From positions 14,316,061-14,380,060 of the forward strand of contig OY986967.1 in NCBI GenBank assembly GCA_963920575.1: a stretch of DNA of 64,000 nucleotides, written 5' to 3'. A model generated the notes under the pieces. It was given only the letters and a program-made list of their open reading frames with translations. It ran no database searches and was not told where the DNA came from. How positions within the stretch are numbered: the stretch's first letter is position 1; each line of letters starts with the position of its first letter. A program made the translations under genes and the position numbers. This document shows, in pieces, positions 41,839-52,553 of the stretch. This stretch comes from Narthecium ossifragum (lineage: Eukaryota; Streptophyta; Magnoliopsida; Dioscoreales; Nartheciaceae).

Positions 41839-43295
41839 TGTGAGGACCCGTCCCTCTACTCCTGGGTCGACCGGCTGGGTCAGGCCCGTGGCTCGTTGGT
41901 TTGCCTCGCATCGAGCGCGCGATCCGGTGGATCGTATTGTTTCTTGCACCGCAAGGGCAATTTGGTAAATTGCACCTTGTTGGTTTGTTTCACACCCGCG
42001 TGTGCACACACTGACCTTGTATGTGTTAGTGTTTGTTTAGAATGGCTAAGTGAACCCGAGATCGGAAGATATGAGCTTGAGCTTGTGTTTTAGCCCAAGT
42101 TTGCCTTTCTGGGCGAAGGAGATCGATCTGGATTGCTAATGAGATCGATCTGGCCTTGCTAGCCAGATCGATCTGCCATGCTTTTGATATCGATCGCTTA
42201 GTGCAGAAGGTCTTCGTGCTGTTTGCGGCTCGGGAGCGATCGATCGCTCCTTGGAGCGATCGATCGGACTCGTAAGCAATCAGTCGGTGCCTTTTCTATT
42301 TCACGAGGACAGCAGCCGGCCGTCGCTCTCCCTTATCAGAAGAGGAGGACTTTCCCTCCCCTCCTTCCCCTTTCCTCCGGCTTTCCCGGCTTTCCCCCGG
42401 GCTTTCCTTCCTCTTCTTCCCTTCTCTTCTCTTCTCTTCTTCTTCCTTCTTTCTCTTCTTTCCCGCGGTGCTCTGTTTCTTCTCTTCTTCCGCCGGCGAG
42501 CTTCTTCTCTTCCGTTCTCCCTCCTCCGGCCACCGTTTTTGGCGTTCCAAAGCTTGTTGGATTTGTGGCGACGAGAGAAAGGTTGCTGAGATGGTTTGGA
42601 GCCTTGTTGGTGACGGGTTTGCGAGGGATCAACCGAGGAATGCACAGTTTGGTAGGTTCTTCTACCTACATGTGTTCTTTAATGGGTTTCGTGTGATCTA
42701 GCCGTTGGATCTTGTTGATCTTGGTGTTGTTAGCTTCCTTATACCTAGTAGAATTACTGATATAAGTTTCATGATATTTGGTTGAGATTTGAGTAGGATT
42801 TATGCATGATTAATCTCGGATTTTTCGGTTTTCTGCTGTTCTTGAAGAACAGCCGGCTTGCGGTGAGTTTTCCGGCTTGTATATGTATTATCTTGGGTTT
42901 TGATAAACATAAGAGTTGTAGATCTCTTCGTTAGCTTTCCATTCCAACTAATTTTATATTTTTCCGATTTTCCTACGAATTGTTATGATTTTCGCACTGG
43001 AGGGCTGCGTTGCAGCAATTAATTAGAAAGTTAGTTTGATTAACGGTTTTGATTAGTGTTTTTCCGTTAATCCAACGCGTTTTAAAACCGTGCTGGCAGT
43101 GATCTGTCAGAAAACTCCAAGGTTAAGCGTTCTTGCCTTGGAGCGGTCCCGGGATGGGTGACCTACTGGGAAGTTTTCCCAGATTTCTGCGGTGAGCCAA
43201 AAACGGACAATATTGTGTCGGGTGGGGCATCCGGGTGGATCTTGGTCAGACCGGGAGCCCACGGGCCGGGGCCCAGTGGAGGGCCAGGGCGTTAC
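41839..43295 (+). repeat. Chimeric LTR: Tekay-like U3/R plus 5S-rRNA-bearing U5
   Basis: The first about 1235 bp (TGTGAGGACCCG ... CGTTAATCCAAC) parallel the solo LTR at 43296-45695. They have AGATCGATCT palindromes (42119-42270), a pyrimidine-rich tract, GTAGGTTCTTCTACCTAC and the leader AGCCGTTGGATCTTG. At about 43074 it switches to ACGCGTTTTAAAACCG, 5S-derived sequence, GGACAATATTG and an end GGGCGTTAC. The final A is at 45701 because a solo LTR was inserted there. This tail is the Cassandra LTR end. Confidence 0.7.
43103..43182 (+). other. 5S-rRNA-derived segment, copy 1
   Basis: It resembles plant 5S rRNA from about position 33 to 105: CAGAAAACTCCAAGGTTAAGCG, then GGGATGGGTGACCTACTGGG and AAGTTTTCC. 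The internal pol III boxes are recognisable: A box GGTTAAGCGTTCT (43122-43134) and C box GATGGGTGACCTACTGGG (about 43154-43171). It is not a functional rRNA gene; it is truncated and divergent. Carrying 5S sequence inside an LTR is the defining trait of Cassandra TRIM elements. Confidence 0.8.
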
Positions 43296-45695
43296 TGTGA
43301 GAACATGTCCCTCTACCCCTGTGGCTCGCTGTAGGCCGCAAGGGCAATTTGTTAAATTGCGCCTTGTTGGTTTGTTTCACACCCGCGTGTGCACACACTG
43401 GCCTTGTCTGTGTTCGTGTTTGTTTAGAATGGCTAGGTGAACCCGAGATCGGAAGATCTGAGCTTGGGCTTGTGTTTTATCCCAAGTTTGCCTTTCTGAG
43501 TAAAGGAGATCGATCTGGATGGCTAGGGAGATCGATCTGGATTTTTTACAAAGGAGATCGATCTGGTTTTCAAGCAGATCGATCTGGATTGCAAAGGAGA
43601 TCGATCTCACATGCCCTGGATATCGATCATGATCGAGTCGGTGCTGTCTTTCTCTTTCGCGAGGACGGCCGTCGGCCGTCGCTCTCCCTTGTCAGAGAGG
43701 GAAGTCTTCCCCTCCCTTTTCCCCCAGCTTTTTCCCCTCTTTCCCGGCTTTCCCCTCCCCCTTTCCCCTCTTTTCTTCCCCTCCTCTTCCTCCTTCTCCT
43801 TCTCTTCTTCTTCCCTCCTTCTCTCTTTCCCGCGGTGCTCTGTTTCTTCCCTTTACCGCCGGCGAGCTTCTTTCCCTCCGTTCTCCCTCCTCCGGCCACC
43901 AAATTGGGTGTTCTTTGGCTCGTTGGATTCGTGACAACGAGAGGAAGGCTCCTGGTGTGGTTTGGCAGCTTGTTGGCGATCAAATCGCAGGGAATCAGCC
44001 GAGGAAAGCGCAGCTAGGTAGGGTTATACCTACTGTGTTCATTTCGGGTTTTCTTGAGATCTAGCCGTTGGATCTTGTTGATCCTTGCTTTGTTGGATTC
44101 CTTATGCCTTGTAGAATAACTGATTTAAGTTTCATGTTAATCAGTTGAGATTTGAGTAGGTTTTATGCAAGATTAGTCTCAGATTTCTGGTTTTCTGCTG
44201 TTCTTGAGAAACAGCCGGCTTGCGGCGAGTTTTCCGGCTGGTGAGTACATGGTCTTGGATTTTCATAAACATAAGAGCTGTAACTCTCCTCGTTATCTTT
44301 CCATTCCATCTTGTTTCATATTTTTTCGATTTATGTACTATTTGTTATGAATTGTTTCCTGAAGGGCTGCGTTGCAGCAATTAATGGGTAAGTTAGTTTG
44401 ACTAACAATTTTGATTAGCGTTTTCCCGTTAATCCAACCGTTGGATGATGATGAATTTTGGATATGTTGATCATGCTTTATACACCTACTGGTGGCTAAG
44501 TTGGATCTTGAATCCAACGTCGTTTGGGCGTCGGATCGACGGGATCAATTAGCCCCTAAGTAGAGGCTTTGGGTGTTTTTGAATATAATATTATATTTCG
44601 GAATATAATATTATATTGTGTTTTGTTCATCATCGTTTTCGGGGTTGCTTCCCGTTGCAGGAGTCCGCGGTTGACGGTCGCGGTACCGTCGTAATGCCGG
44701 GACCCGCTGCGGATCGGCTGGCAGCGGTTGGTGGTACCGCTGCAGCGATCCAGTAGACTTAAATGATGCTTGACATACTGTTGCATGCCTTTCCTTTTAT
44801 TTGTGTATGTCATAGCATGCATTGTTGTTGTGTGCATTAGTTGCATTGGTTAGGGCGTGGGTGATCTTTGGGTCGCCGTCCCGAGGCTGGAAGCTCGGAC
44901 TTAGCCCTAGGACCGGGGTTGGGCTGTTAGGACCCGGTTTGAATGGTGGTGCCCAGTCGTTTCGATGATAGGCTTAGATGACTGGCGCACTTGTTCTTGA
45001 TGATTGTAGAGGTCGTGTCGGCCTTGAGTCGTATGCTGAGGTGTAGCCGGTGTCTCACTGTGCGGACCCTGGGGTAGAGGTGTTGCCTACCCAGCGGGGC
45101 CTTTTTCCCGCCTGCAGTGCCGTTCCCTGCAGTTGTGTGTTCACCAGTGTTGTTCCGACTGTGTGCTGCTCCTGGGCACCAGGGACATGCGGTGGGGTTA
45201 TGGGACCCCTGTATACACCCAGATCCTACTCGAGGGCGACACTGTTGCGTTTTCCTCTTCCTTCTGTGTGTCATAGTGTAGATCCCTACTGAGCTTAGTG
45301 CTCACACCTACCCGGGCTGCGTTTTGCAGGTGCAGGCGTCAGTTCTTCCTCTGTGGCCCCTACCGGGCAGTTGGTTGGCGGTGCGGCGGCGCCAGGTGGA
45401 GTCTGAGAGGTGGCGATCTTGGTGGCTTTTTATCCATTGTTAGTTAGTCTCCTACGGGAGCGATGTTGTACTTTGAATCTTCCCCTCTCCGAGGATTTGT
45501 ATATATTAACACTTGAGTTTTTAATCTGAGGTTCGAGGTTTGCTAAATAATATTGTTTTGCTTGAGGGTGCTTTTGGTGAACTGCTAGGGAGACCAATAG
45601 GTTAGAGGGAACCCTCGCCGTTCTTTTTCCGCGTTGGTTAGGTTCCGGTTCGCGTCGCCCAGCCCGGTTGGGCTTTCGCGGGTCGGGGCGCGACA
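43296..45695 (+). repeat. Solo LTR-B (Tekay-like) inserted in Cassandra-like element
   Basis: Exactly 2400 bp, TGTGAGAACATG to GGGGCGCGACA, flanked by a perfect duplication GTTAC (43291-43295 and 45696-45700). Removing it restores GGGCGTTAC|AGTATGGTATC, an LTR end plus primer site. It contains AGATCGATCT palindromes (43508-43630), a CT-rich tract and a U5 stem CCGAG...CTCGG (about 44880-44900). No internal region is present. Confidence 0.9.
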
Positions 45696-45700
45696 GTTAC

Positions 45701-46140
45701 AGTATGGTATCAGAGCCGGTTCCCAGCCGGATATTGTGCCAGCGAGGACACTGGGCCTCCAAGAAGGGTGGATTGTCAGGCCCGCTGGGTCTACCGTGGG
45801 ACAAGATGCCTACGCCTGGAGGGCGGAGCTAAGTCGGGTAGCCGGGTTAGCAATCCCAGAACGCCTGGGTATGGTCTGGGGTTCGATATAAGTATATAGT
45901 AACCCCTTAATAGACACAACGCGTTTTAAAGCCGTGCTGGCAGTGATCCGCCAGAAAACTGCATGGTTAAGCGTGCTCGACCTGGAGTAGTCACACGATG
46001 GGTGACCTACTGGAAAGTTTTCCCAGATTTCTGCGGTGAGCCAAAAGTGGACAATATTGTGTCAGGTGGGGCCCTCGGGTGGATCCTGGTCAGACCAGGA
46101 GCCCGTGGGCCTGGGCCCAGTGGAGGGCCGGGGTGTTACA
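45701..46140 (+). mobile_element. Cassandra-like TRIM fragment
   Basis: After the terminal A of the upstream LTR comes a tRNA-iMet primer site (TGGTATCAGAGCC, 45705-45717), then a short non-coding stretch (CAGCGAGGACACTGGGCC; GGGTGGATTG) as in Cassandra internal regions. It then leads into an LTR end with ACGCGTTTTAAAGCCG, 5S-derived sequence, GGACAATATTGTG and GGGGTGTTACA at 46140. The start of this second LTR is not recognisable. It carries no coding capacity, as expected for a terminal-repeat retrotransposon in miniature. Confidence 0.65.
45945..46023 (+). other. 5S-rRNA-derived segment, copy 2
   Basis: A better-preserved A box, GGTTAAGCGTGCT (45965-45977), is identical to plant 5S over AGCGTGCT. 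The GAGTAGTC element and the C box GATGGGTGACCTACTGG (45998-46014) follow. It ends 117 bp before the LTR end. Confidence 0.82.
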
Positions 46141-46262
46141 GCTTCGTATCAGAGCATAGGTTGTAGATCCTAGGGTTTAGGATCAGGATTCGGTTGAGAT
46201 TGAGCGTGGAATGGGTTAGTTCTATGTCTAGAACATCCGTTCATGCTCTTCTGTGATGTGTT

Positions 46263-47080
46263 ATGCTTTTCCGCTTTATGTTGTGCTGCTTTGTCTTGGG
46301 TTTCGAACAAGTGGATGCTTGTTGTTTCTGGTGGGGGGTGCAGATGCCGAGGAGTCGGGTACATCGTTCCGTTGTGAGTCGTGGTCGATCGCGTGTGCAG
46401 TGCACCACCCGACAGGCTCCAGTAGCCGCGACAGCTTTGCCCCGAGACTCTGCACTAGCACCAGAGGCGAGTGTTGAGTTCGCGATGGGGGAAAACGCCT
46501 CTCTTTTCGCCGAGAGGGTTCTTCTGCCACTTAGCGACTGCGCTGTGACGGTAGCGGTGATCACCTTCCAGGAGTTGAACCCGCCCAGGTTCAGTGGTGC
46601 TGAGGGTGATCCGGCAGTAGCGGACGACTGGCTGAGAGGAGTCAGTCATGTCCTCGACGCTTTGTTCATCCAGGATGACCGGGTTCGGGTCAGACTGGCG
46701 GCGTTCCAGCTCGACGGGGACGCTTTGGACTGGTGGAGTGCTGTCTTTACCGTTAGGAGCAGGAGTGACCCCTCCTGGGACATGTTCCGTTCGTCTTTTC
46801 TCGACGCGTACTTCCCTCAGAGTGCGCGTCAAGCGTTGGTCCGGGAGTACCTCAGCATCTCCCAGGATACGCAGTCAGTGGCACAGTATGCAGCTAGGTT
46901 CACCAGGCTCATCAGGTTCGCCGGTCCAGTGGCGAGCGATCCTCTCGCCAGAGCGCGGCGGTTTCAGTGGGGGCTACGGCCCGAGATCAGGCTTCTGATG
47001 GCGGCGCGGTTTGCTAGCGCTCTCAGGGAGGTGGTGAACTGTGCCTTGTCAGTGGAGGCCATACTGCTAGAGGCAGGGCC
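46263..47080 (+). pseudogene. Tekay-like gag behind a 5S-bearing LTR end, truncated
   Basis: The 46141-46343 leader matches other Tekay leaders (GGATCAGGATTCGGTTGA; TCTATGTCTAGAACATC). The true start is probably the ATG at 46344 (MPRSRVHRSVVSRGRSR). The capsid core follows ([70 protein letters not shown]). It is intact as far as it goes, but is cut at about 47080 by an Athila LTR, before the zinc knuckle. Oddly, the LTR in front is Cassandra-like, and the primer site is altered (TCGTATCAGAGC at 46144-46155). Confidence 0.8.
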
Positions 47081-48175
47081 CGGGAGAATATTCGTCAAAT
47101 ATTCTAGATAAGTCAAAATATTGTAAACTCTTCGGGAGCTGACAGAGGACTTCCAATTCTACATCTTTTGTGTTGGACTCAGTTCCAAATTCCGGACCGG
47201 TTGAGCCCAGTCGCGACCAGAAGAAGCTGTCAGGGTTGAACCAGGAATTCCGAGTTGCACTAGAGGTCCAACTCAACTTAGCCATAACCCTAATTCCGGG
47301 ATTAAGGGTTTTTATTGTAAAAAGGGGTTATTCCAGCAAAACATCTCATCTTTTTGTCAATCTTTGGAGGAGGAAGAAGAAGAAGGAGAGGATGTGGATG
47401 GTGACAGCTTCATACTCCAATCCGATGGCTTTCATCCAAAAGATGAGTTGCTAGTTATTGTACTTAGGATTATTCATGAAACCCTAGCATAACTTTCTAT
47501 TTTCTTTGGTTTGAATCTTGTATTCTTCTCAAGACATGATCCTATGAATTTGCTTTTATTGTTAATAGAGTTGAGGGAACAGAGTTCCTTGACGTATTTT
47601 CAGTCCTACATGATTTCTGTGATTGATTGTAGAGATTCATAGGATGATTTTCATGTGGTTTTTGGTTTACCTTTGAGATAGTCTATGCTACATGAAGATA
47701 AGTCATGGTAAGGTCATTAGGAGTAGAATAATTTAATGTAATCGTAGGACCAAAGATGATTTATGTTAAACAAAGATAGATTATGTCGTTGGAAACATAA
47801 ACCTTATTTTAGGGATTCATGTAAGCTTAAGAAGCTGTGGATTCATAATGTTTAGAGAAGGGAACAAGAGGATAACTAGAGAAGATTGAAGGTGAAACTA
47901 GGGCGGATTGAGTAATTCCTAAGTCACTTATCCATTGATTCAAATTGATCAACCTTTTATTTCTTTTCTTCATTAATTTAATCTATTCTATCTTTGATTC
48001 TTTTCTTTAGTTTTAGGGTTTCGAGAATTGATTTCAATTTCCAACGTTTTCCCTGTGGATCAACTCCCGACTTCACCGCTATTTCTACGTAGTAGTTTAG
48101 TGATTGAATAAGGATTATAAATTTAATATTTGATTGAGTTTGCAACGTTATAACGACGACGTTTGTAAGCGATCA
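47081..48175 (+). repeat. Athila LTR copy, 5'-truncated
   Basis: It matches the inner part of the Ath-3 LTR from CGGGAGAATATTCGTC onward and ends TTTGTAAGCGATCA at 48175. It is clearly more diverged from the Ath-3 LTRs than they are from each other. It is joined on the left to Tekay gag and on the right directly to another LTR. Confidence 0.8.
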
Positions 48176-49007
48176 GCCTCCATAGAGAGAAAAAGAGGGA
48201 CTCAGATTGGAGAAGAGGACGGAGATGCGGTGTGGATCCCTAACCTTCTTCATCGAATACATGGAACTCATCCAAAAGATGAGTGGCTAAACTCTTTACT
48301 TAGGGATCTCATGAAGCTTTAGTGTAGCTTCTTTGTATTTTCTAGTTTGATTCTTGTTATCTTTTCAAAGACATGATCCTATGAATATGGTTTTATTTTA
48401 TAAAGAGTTGAGGGAACAGAGTTCCTCGACGTACATTCAGACCTACTTGATTGCTGTGCTTGATGGTAGAGATTCGTAGGATGGTTTTTATGTTGCTTTT
48501 GTGTATGCCTTTGAGATAATCTATGCTAGATGAAGATAGGTTGTACTCAGATTAAGTTCGAAGACAATTTATGCTAAGTTTGGATAGGTTATGCCTTAGG
48601 GAAACAATCGCATTATTTTAGGGATTCATGTAGGCTTAAGAAGCTGTGAATCCATAATGTCGAGATAAGAAAACAAGAGGATAATTAGAGAATACAGGAT
48701 GTGAAACTAAAGTGGATTGAGTAATTTCTAGGTTTTCCCTCATTGATCTACTTCAATTTCGTTAATCGCTTTCTTAATTAGTTTTAATTAATCAGTTCCT
48801 AAAAATCCCAAATCAATCCTTCTTCGCTTTAGGACTAGAGTGTTGAAAGTTAATTCTGATGTTTCTTTGTTAGTCAAAGTTTTCCCTGAGGTCCGACCCC
48901 GTATTTCACCATTATTCTATCTTATTAATTTAGTGTTGAAAGAAAGGTTTACAAATTTCTAAATTGCGTTTTGCATACGTTTTAACGACGACGTTTGTGA
49001 GCGATCA
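48176..49007 (+). repeat. Ath-3 5' LTR, start missing
   Basis: It corresponds to 58751-59583 of the 3' LTR; the first about 600 bp are absent at a join GCGATCA|GCCTCC. It ends GTGAGCGATCA at 49007. Confidence 0.88.
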
Positions 49008-49012
49008 ATTTT

Positions 49013-49030
49013 TGGCGCCGTTGCTGGGGA
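49013..49030 (+). other. Primer binding site, tRNA-Asp (Ath-3)
   Basis: TGGCGCCGTTGCTGGGGA lies five bases after the LTR end. Confidence 0.9.
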
Positions 49031-49198
49031 CATCTTTTGATTTACAACGGATTATCGATTTAATCTTCTTTTAACTCTTTTTCTGAGAGTAGTTAGATTT
49101 TTATTTTTATTTACGTTATTTTACAATTTTTTAGGATTTTTTTGATAATTTTCTGGAATTATTGCAGCGTTGGAACGATCTTACGTTGAAAACTACTG

Positions 49199-49427
49199 AC
49201 GGTCGACCGCGACATCGACCGCCGGATCGACCGTCGTTCTCTACGAAAGCCACGGGTCGACCGCGACATCGACCGTCGTCCTCTATCACGGAAAAAGCGT
49301 CTCAGGGTCGATACGAGGATCGACCGTCGCGTCTTCAAGTGAGGTTGCATAGTTCCACGGTCGACCGCGAGCAACCCACGGTCGACCGCGAGCTCTCCAC
49401 GGTCGACCACCAGATCGACCGTGAGCG
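49199..49427 (+). repeat. TCGA-hairpin array in Ath-3 leader
   Basis: Dense units (ACGGTCGACCGCGA, GACCGCCGGATCGACCG, CACGGTCGACCACC) with the spacer AAAAAGCGTCTCAGGGTCGAT lie between the primer site and the gag start, so they are inside the genomic RNA leader. The position matches where retroviral dimerisation and packaging signals lie, but the function here is unknown. Confidence 0.75.
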
Positions 49428-49541
49428 TAGTCAGGTTAGTTTTATTGTTTTAAATTTCTTTGCTTTCAATCTTTGTTTTCCGGATTTTCTCCTCTCCTCC
49501 GAATATTCCGTTTTCTTTTTCTCTTTTTGGTGTGATCTTGC

Positions 49542-50966
49542 ATGCAAGGTAGACGATCCCTACGTAATCCGTTGGAACCTTTGGATCTAGAAATAGAGGC
49601 CACACTTCGAACAGCTAGAACCTTAGCACAAAAATCTTTAAGTAATTACCATGAGGCCATAAGCACCTTGCAATCCCTAATGGCTGAACACGAGGAACAT
49701 GTCATTGACCCTAATGATAACATGGGTAGGGGTGGAAATGATAACAATAATAGAGAAGTCCCAATTAGGAATCATTTCCTACCTGGACCTTATACCTATG
49801 CTTCTTGTATCAACCCACCTACCATCAATGCTACCCATTATGAGATTAAGCCTAACTGAATTACAGCCTTACCTTCTTTCTATGGGCGTGAGAATGAGGA
49901 CCCCTATGGACACATTGCTAGCTTTCTTGAAATCCTTTCTATGTTCAAGCTTCAGAATTTAAATGATGATGCCTTTAGACTCAAACTCTTCCCTTTTTCT
50001 TTGAAAGACAAGGCTAAACATTGGCTCCAAACTTTAGCTCCAAATTCGATTTCAACATGGGACCAACTTCAGGATGATTTCCTTAAGAAATATTTCCCTA
50101 TCATTAAAACTCAAAATTATCGAACCATGATCATCTCTTTTAAGCAAAATGAAGATGAGATGTTTCATGAAGCTTGGGAAAGATTTAACGATCTTCTTAG
50201 AGAGTGTCCCCATCATGAGGTACCTGAGTGGCAGTTAGCCCATTCATTCTATAATGGTCTTAATGATCGTTATAGGACAATGGTCGAAACCTGCTGCGGG
50301 GGTGTTGTTCTTAGTAAACCTTGGACTGCTCTTTGGGAAATGTATGACAACCTTGCTGAAAATTCACAACACAATGCCTCAGTTTCTAGGAGTCGGTCTA
50401 CCACGGTTCGAAATTCTCGGGGAATTCATGAAATTTCTGAATTCCAAAGTCTCTCCGCACAAGTAGCCCTCCTAATTAAAGACCTCAACCAGTTGAAAAC
50501 AGGCCAATCTCTTGCTCAACAATTACCTAACACTTCTCTTGAAACCTGTGCCCTTTGCCTTAATTCTGATCACCATATTACCGATTGTCATCTGGCCCCC
50601 AATTACCCTGACTTTGTTCAGGAACAAGTTAATGCAACTTATGGTTTTTTCAAACCTCAGAACAACCCTTATTCGAATGCCTATAATGCATGTTGGAGAA
50701 ATCATCCTAATTTTAGTTGGAAGCCACAACAATCAAGTAACTTTCAGGGACAAAACAATACATCCAGTACTTCCACTTTCAAGTACCCACCTAAATCTTT
50801 TGCAAATCCAAACCCTGGGTACTTTTCACATTATCCTCAGAATACCTCACAACCTCCTCCTCCTGAATCATCAACTGAGCCCACTTTAAATTCTATCATG
50901 AGTACACTTTTAGATATGAGAGGTGATTTCAATATGGACATGTCATCCATGAAGGTCGAAATTTGA
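49542..50966 (+). pseudogene. Ath-3 Gag, one nonsense codon
   Basis: One frame from ATG 49542 (MQGRRSLRNPLEPLDL) runs to 50966 with a single internal TGA at 49857-49859. It has the capsid core (FRLKLFPFSLKDKAKHWLQ; ISTWDQLQDDFLKKYFP; DEMFHEAWERFNDLLRECPHH) and a CCHC zinc knuckle (CALCLNSDHHITDC, near 50545-50590), followed by a Pro/Asn/Gln-rich tail. It ends early at 50964-50966 because an extra T shifts the frame; the other frame then continues into protease. Gag packages the RNA and forms cytoplasmic particles. As it stands, only a fragment could be made. Confidence 0.88.
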
Positions 50967-52536
50967 TGTCTCCGTATTGAAAAATAACTTATCTTCAACG
51001 ATTCAATCCGTTTCAAATTTAGAAAAGCAAGTTGGGCAGCTATCTAATAACATGGCTAAAAGAGAGGATGGACATTTGCCAAGTCAATCTGTTACCAATC
51101 TGAGAGGCCAGCATTATGTAGAAAGCCAAAACGTCGAGAGTGCCAAGGCCGTAGTGACCCTCAAAAGTGGCAAAACAGTAGATAACCAAATAGGTGAACT
51201 TATCAATCTGGATGATCAAACACTCAATCTGACAACCAAGCGTCCAGCCCGAGATGATTCTCATTTCTCATCTAATATTGACACATCTAATTCTAGAGAG
51301 CCTGATCCAGATAAATATATCCCTAAAGTTCCTTTCCCAGTAGCTCTTAAGGATCCTTCTTCAACCATAAAAGCCCGAAAAACTGCCGAAGAAATCATTG
51401 AAACCTTTAAGCAAGTCAACATCAACATTCCTCTGCTTGATGCCATTAGACAGATTCCTTCCTATGCTAAGTTTCTTAAGGATCTGTGTACCCATAAACG
51501 CCAGGCTAAATCCAAAGTGTCTAAAAAGATCTTTCTCACTGAGCAGGTTAGTTCAATTTTAAAACATGATACACCTCCCAAACTAAAAGATCCTGGTACC
51601 CCTACAATACCTTGTTATATAGGAGACTATCATATAGATGGTGCCCTACTTGACTTAGGTGCCAGTGTTAACCTTATGCCTTATTACCTGTATAAGGAAT
51701 TTGGGATGGGGGAACTTAAACCGACACCTGTGATTTTGCAATTAGCTGATAGGTCCATTAAGACACCTAGAGGTATCTTAGAAGATGTTTTAGTCAAAGT
51801 GGACAATTTCTTCTTTCCTGTGGACTTTGTTGTCTTAGACATGGAACCTGCTGTCCACTGCAAAAAGACTGTACCCATTATCCTAGGACGTCCCTTTTTG
51901 GCCACTGCCAATGCCTGCATAAATTGTAGAACTGGGGTGATGGATGTTTCTTTTGATCACATGCATGTTAAATTGAATATTTTTAAAACTGCATGTTTGC
52001 CTGAGCCTGATGATGATGAATGTTATAATGTTGATATTTTGACTGAATGTATTGATGATAAATCTCATTCTATGATAACCGATAAACTGTCTGAAATTGT
52101 GAGTGAATATGATGTTAATCATGATGATTATGACATGAAATTATATAATCATGGATTGACTGCTATTCTGCATGAATATGATTTAGATGATGAGAATGAT
52201 GTTAGTATACGAATTGTACAATCAAAAGATGATATTGGAACACAAATGGATTCTGGACCGACCGATCGCACACCTAAGCGACCGATCGATCACGATTCTG
52301 AAAATGACCGAGAAATCATCTCTTGGGTTGTTGAACCCCTTCCATCACTCTCATCAACTCCTGCCCTTACTTCACTGGAGTCACCACCTGAACTTGAACT
52401 TAAACCACTACCTAAAACTCTAAAATATGTTTTCCTTGGATTAAACTCTTCTCTTCCGTTATCATTTCTTCATCTTTATCTTCTGATCAGGAGAGTCAAC
52501 TTGTTAATGTTCTTAAGGATCATAGGAAAGCTATAG
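50965..52536 (+). pseudogene. Ath-3 Gag tail and aspartic protease
   Basis: This continues Gag in the +1-shifted frame (DVSVLKNNLSSTIQSVSNLE, a short coiled coil), followed by a linker and the aspartic protease: DGALLDLGASVNLMPYYLY (catalytic DLGA, the Athila variant of D-S/T-G), PVDFVVLDME and IILGRPFLATANACINC. An acidic linker follows (ECIDDKSHSMITDKLSEI). The frame is lost at about 52461, where one base is missing (CTTCCG for CTTCCGG), giving a false end at 52536. The protease would process the polyprotein. Confidence 0.88.
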
Positions 52537-52553
52537 GTTGGACAATCGCTGAT

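Noticed and set aside
43103..43182. A functional 5S rRNA gene.
   Set aside because: The first about 30 bases and the 3' end are missing or diverged, and it is embedded in an LTR end; it is a 5S-derived part of a retroelement.
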